Source of the DNA: Tubulanus polymorphus
Taxonomy: Eukaryota > Nemertea > Palaeonemertea > Tubulaniformes > Tubulanidae
Direction: 5' to 3'
Length of the DNA: 64,000 nucleotides
Assembly (NCBI RefSeq): GCF_964204645.1
Contig: NC_134030.1
Span: 16,497,110 to 16,561,109 of the forward strand
Of this stretch, positions 56,070 through 64,000 are shown piece after piece. Numbering within the stretch: position 1 is the first letter of the stretch; the number at the start of each line of letters is the position of its first letter. A program made the position numbers and the translations under genes. A model generated the notes under the pieces. It had not been told where the DNA came from. It searched no databases and saw only the letters and a program-made list of their open reading frames with translations.

Positions 56070-57873
56070 CTAATCTACCACAATTATTTTTTGATGTAAA
56101 TATTCCAACAAATTATTGTGAACGTATTGATATGATTTTTTTTCCATAATGGGACGACAAATCAAATACTTGTTTCTTTTCGTACATTCAAACCTGAACC
56201 GTTTTTTGCCTTTATCAGGCCCTGATTTGATTGTTGCCTGGGAAAGTTCGCTATTATTATTGGGATCTAATGCACTAAGTTGTGATCGCATTATCATGCC
56301 CTTATAGCCAAAGTGTTTTCTTTTTGGCCGGTACTTATTTTGTAGACCATGATAGACCTCAAGTGTCCCTGTATGACAGAATGCACTTAATTTAGCGATA
56401 TGCTTCAAAATTCTTGTATTTAATACAATGGATTTCAAAGATTCAAAGGACTGACAATTTTCCATCATCAACTCTGTTTCTTTTACTTGTTTACGAGTAA
56501 GGCGTCTATGGGCACACTCATGGTACACTGACCCAATTTTTCTATTTTCTATTTCTCAATGTTTATTTACTATATGATGCAGTAACGACACCCATTTCTC
56601 CTTAAGGATTTGGACATCTCCATCAAAACTTGATGCGCACCACCACAAATGATTTATAACCGACTGTTTCGATTTTCCCAACAACTCATTTCCTTTTTGG
56701 TTCAATCTCTTGTTAATCATTTTAAGTATTGATTTAGCAAAATGCCACATATCGAATTGATGACTTATGTGAGAAAACGTATTATTCATCACACTTTCTA
56801 TTTGGATATGCCTGTCAGTGACAATAGAACTAGGATTTATCCCTGCATCTCCAAGGGTTTCATCCCCCTCAAAAATCCTTCCTTCTCCATACCCTGGGAA
56901 TTCTTTACTTCACTTACTTGCACCAACTGAATATCCAATAACTTACAATCTACCGACATGAATGAATAAACATAGTACTCGCGCAATGCCCTGGACTGTC
57001 GCATTGTCCATCCCAGCAAATTTTTAACAGCTTGAATAACAGATAAACGGTTTTCCAGCCAAAATGCATTGGTAAGGGGTGATAAATAAACATCTTGAGC
57101 ATAAAAGTATTTTGTTGAACCAATGATAGGTAAATTCATAAAAGATGCAAAATCTGAAATATTCTGATAAGTGTTACCACTCAATACAATAGCAGCAGGG
57201 AGAATAATATTTCCAATATGTTCTTAGTTTATTAATGGTTGTGAATCCCAGGAAAACTGACAAATTTCAGACGAATCATAGATCCGCTATTAATTCTTTT
57301 TTCAAGCAACAATCGATTAGAATAATTACATTTATCGCACATTAGTAAACTACACATTTCCATTAACTGATTTTCAAATACAACAAACTTTTGTTGCTGG
57401 AGATAGGTTTCACATACATCTTCATTGTCGCTTTCCTCTTCACTCTCTTCTACTGAAAATGATGGGTTAGCAGTATATTCAGTAAATGACAATGAAATTT
57501 CTGATGGATTTTCATCAATACAACACGATTCCGTTCTTTGTTTTTTTGCCTTGCATTGGGAGACTGGCTTAATTGGCGTAGATGTTGTCATAGGTTCATT
57601 ACTAGTAGGCCTTATTGTACGACAATAACTGTGATCCGTACTTAAAGACTGTACGTCGACATATCCGAGCCAAGGTGATGGGTGAGGATTTGAATACGGC
57701 GATAACAGTTCGCACTGAATTCCGACGGATTTTGAAGAACGTTCATGTTTAATATCATCGATAGGCATATAATTCAAACATACAGAAGCACTGATCACTG
57801 GCTCTGCTGAATTAGATTTCGATCCACGATTAGTCGACGTATGGCAAGAGTAATAGGGAATATCTTGTTTCAT
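56070..57873 (-). pseudogene. Kolobok-like DDE transposase, frameshifted
   Basis: Pieces in order on the minus strand are as follows. 57873-57232: a Ser-rich N-terminus with KSVGIQCELLS, then KFVVFENQLMEMCSLLMCDK. 57250-56837: a SQPLIN block with one stop, IILPAAIVLSGNTYQNIS, IIGSTKYFYAQDVYLSPLTN, YVYSFMSVDCKLLDIQLVQV and GMEKEGFLRGM. Near 56810 a VTDRH catalytic motif is legible in a shifted frame. 56792-56556: QFDMWHFAKSILKMINKRL and HLWWCASSFDG. 56528-56070: LSAFCHTGTLEVYHGLQNKY. TDRHxQI plus FDxWHxxKS are features that I associate with Kolobok-type (THAP-linked) transposases. No THAP finger is seen. Three to four frame breaks suggest decay or errors. Confidence 0.65.
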
Positions 57874-58191
57874 ACCACAGGTCGAAAGGTCGAGCTCATA
57901 AAAAATGAAAAATATGAAAATAATAACAATTTCTACTTGAATTAGTCGCGAAATTCATAAAAAATGAAAAATAATTCTCACACACTCGAATTTATTTTTC
58001 ATTTTTACTCGCTAGAAAAAAGTGTGAGTAAAGTGTGAGTGAAATAAATTCGAGCGTGTGAGAATTATTTTTAATTTTTTATGAGTTTCACTCCTAATTC
58101 AAGTAGAAATTGTTATTATGTTCATATTTTTCATTTTTTACTCACTCGCCCCTTCAACCTTTGATATGAAACAACATATTCCCTATTACTC
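57848..58191. repeat. Long palindrome copying the transposase 5-prime end
   Basis: Arms 57848-58010 and 58040-58191 are inverted copies. The left arm includes the first nine codons of the transposase frame; the right arm carries the mirrored copy ending CCCTATTACTC. Inner blocks ATAATAACAATTTCTACTTG and CTCACACACTCGAATTTAT recur inverted. The centre contains GTGTGAGT repeats. It resembles a foldback-type inverted duplication. Confidence 0.8.
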
Positions 58192-58310
58192 TTAAAATAT
58201 TCATATACATGAATAAAATATATATGAATAACATATAAATTGATAGATTATTCAATATAAAAGTGTGAGTGAAATAATTCATATTTAAAACATTGAATAT
58301 TTATATTTGA

Positions 58311-58953
58311 ATGAGTTTTAATAAAAATTTTGTTATAAAAATGAAGAAAGAAGAAGAACCCAACTTTAAAATCGAAATCAATGAAACCAATAAATCATTT
58401 TCACAGTTTAACATTAAAAATTATATTTCAGCAACAAATTTAGTGTCCGCAAGGTATTATAAAATTGAAAATATTACTGTAATTAATCAAATATTATCAA
58501 ATGAAACTAATTACTAAACTAGTAGATACTTTTGATAATGGTGTTAAAAATCCTAAAGTATTCAATACAGTTTTAAAATTATAAGGAATTTTAGATGAAA
58601 ACATAATAAATATTCTTAAAACTCCTTTCAATGAAAGAAATGATGATATAATACTTTCAAAAGATTACAATGATTTGATTAACTTAAGAATCGAATGAAG
58701 ACAATTATATTATTTCAATTTTGATAATAAACAAATTATCTATAATGAAAATTCATCAAATACTGGAATTCAATGTGAATTAGATAATGAAAAATCATTT
58801 AAAGATATTGCAGTTCAATGTAAATTAGATGATGAATTTAGAAAATTCAATCCTAATGAAAAAGTGCATTGTTATTGCGGAGGTAAATATTTAAAATCAC
58901 ATAAATCAAAGCATTATGAAACAATTAAACATAAAAACTGGTGTAAAGTGTAA
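58311..58953 (+). pseudogene. AT-rich decayed ORF with C-terminal CCHH-type zinc motif
   Basis: The first frame (58311-58517) reads KEEEPNFKIEINETNKSFSQ and FNIKNYISATNLVSARYYKI. A one-base frame change near 58495 continues in KLVDTFDNGVKNPKVFNTVL, interrupted by a TAA (~58582) and a TGA (~58696). It ends in KVHCYCGGKYLKSHKSKHYE and a stop at 58953. The C-x-C-G-G...H...H pattern is a compact zinc motif that I associate with AT-rich large-DNA-virus and plasmid-like genes, an unverified impression. Codon use is extremely A/T biased compared with neighbours. The origin may be foreign DNA. Function unknown. Confidence 0.45.
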
Positions 58954-59005
58954 CAATTCTACATTATAATTATTGAATTGAGTTAAATGATTTAAATATC
59001 TAATA

Positions 59006-59611
59006 GACTGTTAAAATGATAAATTGTTTGACAGTTGAAATGATAAATTGTTTGACAGTTGAAATGATAAATTGTTTGACAGTTGAAATGATAAGACAGT
59101 TGAAATGATAAATTGTTTGACAGTTGAAATGATAAATTGTTTGACAGTTGAAATGATAAATTGTTTGACTGTTGAAATGATAAATTGTTTGACAGTTAAA
59201 ATGATAAATTGTTTGACAGTTGAAATGATAAATTGTTTGACAGTTGAAATGATAAGACAGCTGAAATTATAAATTGTTTGACTGTTGAAATGTTAAATTG
59301 TTTGACAGTTGAAATGATAAATTGTTTGACAGTTAAAATGATAAATTGTTTGACAGTTGAAATGATAAATTGTTTGACAGTTGAAATGATAAATTGTTTG
59401 ACAGTTGAAATGATAAATTGTTTGACAGTTGAAATGTTAAATTGTTTGACAGTTGAAATGATAAATTGTTTGACAGTTGAAATGATAAATTGTTTGACAG
59501 TTGAAATGATAAATTGTTTGACAGTTGAAATGATAAATTGTTTGACAGTTGAAATGTTAAATTGTTCGACAGTTTTAATGTTAAATTATTTGGCAGTTGA
59601 AATGTTAAATT
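59006..59611. repeat. 24-bp minisatellite, ~25 copies
   Basis: Units of GTTGAAATGATAAATTGTTT plus GACA are repeated head to tail, with a few shortened units (lacking AATTGTTT) near 59090 and 59254. Because 24 is a multiple of three, one frame stays open as an octapeptide repeat, which I regard as artefact. It lies at or beyond the 3-prime side of the spliced gene at 59664-60901. Confidence 0.95.
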
Positions 59612-59663
59612 GAATTTGTGATTTCTTCCATGAACGCTTTTTAAGCCTAAAATAATCGCTTAC

Positions 59664-60901
59664 TTTTCCATCATAAATGCACCAAACTGCTGAAGAGTCG
59701 TTGAGAGCTGCCATGAATGTTAGTTTATTGGTCACGTCGTCACTGAGTAAAGATTTCTCATCAACATGAAACAGTCGAGTCAACATCTCACTCATATTAC
59801 TGGAATTTGTTTGCTCTGGACATGCTGCTTTTGGAGAAGGTCCTGCAAAATAGGGAAAATTTTTCTTCAAAACCGTTGGCATAAATAGTGCATGGCCCAA
59901 CCAAGGCCTACATAAGATTTTCTTGGTGTCAAAGAGGACTAAATAAAATGTTTTATACATGCATAATAAATAAGTTGTGTTATAATTTCTTAGTATAAAT
60001 AGTGAATAATTGCCACAACAATATTCTTCTTTGAAAAGAAAATCATAGAATAAAGAATAAAATACTTGGTACTCACCGTGACTGTGAATCTCGTCATCTC
60101 GGTTCTGGAAAAGTGAGGACTCTATGCATGGGTTCACAGCTGCAGTTGACTTGTAAAAAAAATCCCTCTTTCACAGATGTAGTGGGTGCTTCAGCATCGT
60201 TGGATTTCTCGGATTGAGCTTGCAGGCCTAGATGATCGGGTGGTAGATGGAGAACAATAAAACTATCCCTTGCATCTGGATTATTCTTAATTTTCCTCCA
60301 CTCTGCTTGTGCAATGGACACAATCTAAAAAGAGAAAGTGGGCGTACAGGGGTTAGGATAAAGACCACTTCACTTAATAGGCTAAATTACCAGAAATATT
60401 ACAATGGTCCCATAGGCCTTGAGACTCATTGCACTAAAATCAGATATAATTCCTTGGCCCTAAATTCTAATAAAAACCAGTACTATTTGGGCATGTTTTA
60501 TGGATTTTCCACTATCTTTGTACCAATTTCAAATTTTAATACTTTAAGTTTCACTTTCATACCTATTTGACTCGTAAATACAGCTAGTACATTGTGTCTC
60601 AATTTGTAAAAACTACCATAGTATAGTGCCTATAAAAAACACTAACTAGAAAGGAATCACACAAAAAATTTAATTGGGCCTACAGTCACAATATATTTTG
60701 TTTTGATTGAATTGGATATCAGTAAAAAAAGCATACCTGTTGCCTTGTTGATTGCCGGCTATTTGCGAATGTTTCTCCATTCTCCCACGCATGAATATAT
60801 GCTTCGATATATTTCTCGTAGGGAGTTGTCGGATTTGTGTAAACACACTGTAGTTTATGTCTTTTAACGGGACGGCCAAAAATATCAACCTGCACAGGCA
60901 T
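59664..60901 (-). CDS. Spliced gene of unknown function (three exons seen)
   Basis: Exon 1 (60737-60901) starts MPVQVDIFGRPVKRHKLQCV and ends ANSRQSTRQQ before GTATGC. Exon 2 (60077-60324) starts IVSIAQAEWRKIKNNPDARD and ends before GTGAGT. Exon 3 (59664-59842) has SSNMSEMLTRLFHVDEKSLL and MAALNDSSAVWCIYDGK before GTAAGC. All borders are GT-AG. Exon 2 contains an A8 run (60155-60162, plus strand). With A7, exons 1-3 splice in phase with no stops, so a homopolymer error is likely and the gene may be intact. The end of the protein was not located. No domain is recognised; the first exon is basic then amphipathic. It lies 216 bp downstream of another spliced gene. Confidence 0.65.
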
Positions 60902-61116
60902 TTTTATACAGGCGATGAATAATATTCAATCACATCTGTGGAACTCCCATTGAGCTACGATAGCCTCTCAGTAAGCATGCGTACCTGGTTCTCGTTATTG
61001 GCAATGAATATACACTGATTTGTTTTACTTCCGCATTTGAAAAACAGCTGTGCGTTCGAATCCCGCTGATGAGTGGATTGTCACTTCCAATTAATCACAG
61101 TATTCGCGGTGAGCTT

Positions 61117-62839
61117 TTAACCCCCTCCCCCATTCCGCGGGTTATTCGAATAGGATGAAGTGTTGAATTTTTGAGACAGCCCCTTAGACAATATTTTCGG
61201 TTTAAGTTTGTTAATGTGTGCATAGTATTTTAGCACATCATCATTGATAAGTACAATGGTGCTGGTTTTGAGAGCTTTCCTGAAACTATCATATTTAGCT
61301 TTCATAGCCTTATCAAACAGCACAAAAGTACCATAGCTTGATTGTATGGCTCGCCAAGTATGGCCCTCTTCCTTTTTTTATAAAAAGCTTAACATGATGA
61401 TGTTCCATATGAATCGGTGTATATTGATCCTTGTCAACTGTTACTAGCTCCCCAGCATCAAGTTCACAATTACCACGGTTATCTCTCTCTGACTGCAATA
61501 CTTCAAGAGCAGCCGTCACATCGTCCCACTTTGGAGCTGTATCCCCATCATGAATTTTTGCTGCTACAGTGATACTATGAGTTTCATCTTTAATATCATT
61601 GTTATCAGCTTCAACGTCGTTGTTTACAAACTCATTATCACTGAAAAATTGTAAAAATATGACCATAAATCAGACTGTTTGAATGTATAGATTCAGTAAT
61701 TATGTATACTAATGTTGTATACTAATTATAATATCTATGTTATTATGTACACATTTGAGAAAATATATTCATATTCATATTTATATTCACTTAAATAAAC
61801 ACTAGCTGCCAGAATATGTTGTATGCAGATATGGGTCATAACCACTGGTCAGGTGCGATGGAATTAATTTATGATTTTCGCGACCAATTGATTTTCACAG
61901 GTTCTGTTATATTGTTGCAACGAATTCTACTTCAATTCGTTAAAAACATAGTATCCAAAGAAAAATAACGCCATTCAGTAAATCATTGCCGTGGCTTTTG
62001 CCGCTGCAGTTCCAACGCAACTGCTAAAAGTCTCTGAAGTGGGCTAAAAAGTTTGTGGAGTTAAGAAAGGCGGCCGGCTGGGCCAATTTCTAAGATCAGC
62101 AGACAGAGAAACCAGGTATAATTTTTAGCCTTACTGTACTACATGTCATTCTGAAAGAAGTAAATGAGTGACGAGGGCATCATGACAAAAAAATTCTTTA
62201 CTTGCTTATTTATTGGAATCACAAGATAAATCTTAAATTTTCCTTGATACGAATAATTTGCCTGATAACTTGATACCGTGAATTCCTCTTTGATGATCTT
62301 CTTGTGGTTATTATTGACAATGCAGAATCTGGTGAGTATTCAACATCATCGCCAGAACTAGAATATCTATAGAATTATGTAAAATTACGTCAGTCGATCT
62401 TATAATGGTCAAAAGAGATAGTCAAAACTTTAAAGATAGAAAGCAAAATAAATTAGAAAATACGTAGCAATATCATAGTAAAGAAAGTGTGGATTCCATT
62501 TTTATGGATCTAGGACAGAACATTTTCCACAAGTGGTGAAATAATTAGAACGTGTTAGGACAAGCGTTCAGACTGAATTCGATTATAGCTCTGGGTCAAA
62601 TCCCACAATTAACAAAAGTTACCGTTGACTTTTGTGCCGCAGTCAGCTTTACTAGATTCTGTCACCACCATTGGTAGTACAAAGTCTTCTCCCTCTCTAT
62701 AAACCACCACACAGGTAAATTTCTCCAGTTCAACTAACACCTCGTCTTCTTCTAGTCTGGCTCCACCTACTCGAAAATGGCCAGGATTGAAGCCAAGTTT
62801 AGCAACACCTACAACAATAACATTGCTTGGTTGAGCCAT
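61117..62839 (-). CDS. Spliced gene of unknown function (at least three exons)
   Basis: A first exon (62623-62839) starts MAQPSNVIVVGVAKLGFNPG and contains RLEEDEVLVELEKFTCVVVY before a GTAACT donor. Another exon (62277-62357) has SGDDVEYSPDSALSIITTRR. The last (61117-61640) starts DNEFVNNDVEADNNDIKDE and contains KWDDVTAALEVLQSERD, with DKAMKAKYDSFRKALK and LKYYAHINKLKPKI near the end. The latter two exons join in phase. The first does not, so a small exon or other donor is missing. The last exon has a T7 run (61373-61379); one more T would keep a single frame to the stop. The protein is acidic in the middle and basic at the end. No family recognised. Confidence 0.55.
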
Positions 62840-62876
62840 GGACGTATAAACTAGAATCTAGTTTATACGTCCATGG
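62836..62876. promoter_or_regulatory. Perfect 41-bp palindrome at a start codon
   Basis: Two perfect 20-base arms, CCATGGACGTATAAACTAGA and its complement, flank one central A. The left arm contains the minus-strand ATG of the spliced gene starting at 62839. The palindrome would form a hairpin in the mRNA leader. It may be regulatory, a transposon footprint or an assembly foldback artefact. Confidence 0.6.
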
Positions 62877-62879
62877 TTG

Positions 62880-64000
62880 AGCTGATACATTTACAGATCA
62901 CAAAGGTTGCATCTGCACCCCCCTGCCCTAGCACGATTCTGAATCAGTATCATTGTATGGTGTATTATTGTCCTGGGATTGGTGTACTAGAGCCAGGCAG
63001 TGGGTGGTCACCAGAGGCGCAGATTCCAGGGGCCATGGCCCCCTATTTTTGATTGGGCTTACTGAGTAAGTTACTTCCTCGGAAGGAAGCATATGGGAAT
63101 GTTACTGTATTAATGACTGTGAGCATCATTTAATACTGCAGTAACAGTAACACTTAGTGTAGTAGGCCTACAATTGGGCCTGTATAGGGCCTAATCGAAA
63201 ACTTGAATTTTAATTCAAAAATAAACACTGACTTAGCCTAATACGTACATGTATTCTTTAGTTCTTCTATGGACTGTACAGAAACTAAATACGTCTCGGA
63301 GGTCACGCTGCTCGAAATACGCTGCAAAACCATGACTGCCACTTGACTTAAGAAGTTCTTCTGCTGTCTTGAAGGCGATGTTGCGCGCCACGTCAATGCA
63401 ATGTGAAAAGGTCAAAACTGCCGCCAAATAACAATGAATTTGAAAAAAACCTCTTGGTTGATGGCGCCACCATACAGTATTATGCGATCGGCAATTGGCA
63501 AACTTGAACGTTTGGCATCGACAATTAGCAATCGGCAATGAGCAATCGGCATGTCCCTCCAGGTATTCGGTACACTGAAACAAAGATTCTACCGAGTCAG
63601 GGCATTCAGCTAGCAATTCATCATCGCTTATCAAATAATCCCATCACATATTTTTGTCCAAATCAATCGTCGTTATGTCGGGTTGTTCTCCATCATATGG
63701 GTGACCCCTAGTGAAAATTAGTTACGCTTTTAGTACACTAATTATTGGCCTACTAATTATTGATGTTGAAATAAAATTGGATCATGAGGCCATGTCATGT
63801 ATTGAGACATGTGATGATTTTAAGTAAAGAAGATTGATTTCATTAAGAATATTCGATTAATACAGTTGCTTATAACAATTTTTTAGTGCATTCAGATTGT
63901 ATTTTGGCGCTAGTAATAGGGAAAGTGGGCTTTCAGATCAGAGGTCGAAGGTCGACCACTCATCACCACAAGTAATTTTTTTCCCTTATAAATGGGAGAT
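62880..64000. other. Upstream flank, weakly coding at best
   Basis: A minus-strand open frame at 63233-63634 begins SDDELLAECPDSVESLFQC and could be a first exon. However, it runs through a short CGGCAAT/GCAATCGGCA repeat (63488-63552) and has no recognised motif. Nothing else is supported. Confidence 0.35.

Noticed and set aside
59006-59611. CRISPR-like direct repeats
   Set aside because: Repeats are contiguous with no unique spacers, and the genome is clearly eukaryotic.
59278-59613. Octapeptide-repeat protein
   Set aside because: Produced by a 24-bp minisatellite whose period is a multiple of three; other frames are equally repetitive.
63233-63634. 133-codon minus-strand frame as a gene
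   Set aside because: Passes through a short repeat and has no recognised domain; kept only as a possibility in the flank entry.

Overview
The window looks like the repeat-rich genome of a bilaterian marine invertebrate, with a lophotrochozoan such as a mollusc as my best guess. It is AT-rich, coding sequence is sparse and split by GT-AG introns, and there are no bacterial operons, Shine-Dalgarno sites or CRISPR. The element mix fits such a genome: Ty3/Gypsy, BEL/Pao, DIRS, LINEs, Tc/mariner, pogo, hAT, Mutator-like, Kolobok-like and Helentron-like tandem-repeat elements. No ordinary housekeeping gene is visible. All identifications rest on motif reading without database searches.

Layout. 1-1.5 kb: one ankyrin-repeat exon. 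1.9-7.8 kb: a minus-strand Gypsy element split by a DIRS element (4288-7297) and by a hAT-like element (2665-3895). 7.8-12.4 kb: almost featureless, with one hAT-type MITE at 10956-11809. 12.5-13.7 kb: a five-exon pogo/Tigger-type transposase relic, minus strand. 14.1-15.2 kb: a Mutator-like element with 9-bp target duplication. 15.6-17.2 kb and 29.5-30.3 kb: two copies of a dispersed element with a core of ~154-bp tandem units, each carrying a CTCF-consensus-like box. 18.3-19.1 kb: a LINE reverse-transcriptase relic. 19.2-21.8 kb: a multi-exon, minus-strand C2H2 plus tyrosine-recombinase-like gene. 22.8-24.4 kb: a ~110-bp satellite interrupted by another hAT-like element. 33-35 kb: LINE and mariner-like relics. 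35.6-39.3 kb: three near-identical tandem copies of a ~1.25-kb unit carrying a recombinase-like exon. 39.1-49.5 kb: a degraded BEL/Pao element, minus strand, whose LTR hosts one TIR element and whose gag is split by a 3.1-kb foldback element. 49.5-51.3 kb: a second copy of the mariner/recombinase block. 52.1-54.5 kb: a second Gypsy relic.

55.0-62.9 kb is the most gene-like part. It holds a small two-exon gene with a P2X7 C-terminal-like cysteine domain on the plus strand, facing a Kolobok-like DDE transposase on the minus strand. A 340-bp palindrome copies the transposase 5-prime end. Then come an AT-rich decayed ORF, a 24-bp minisatellite, and two tandem minus-strand spliced genes of unknown function. 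Each of those two genes carries one frame break inside an A/T homopolymer, which suggests uncorrected assembly errors.

Most of the window is therefore layered insertions. The most unusual items are the CTCF-box arrays, the P2X7C-like/transposase pair, the tandem recombinase-exon array fused to BEL sequence, and two inverted duplications that copied the starts of element ORFs.
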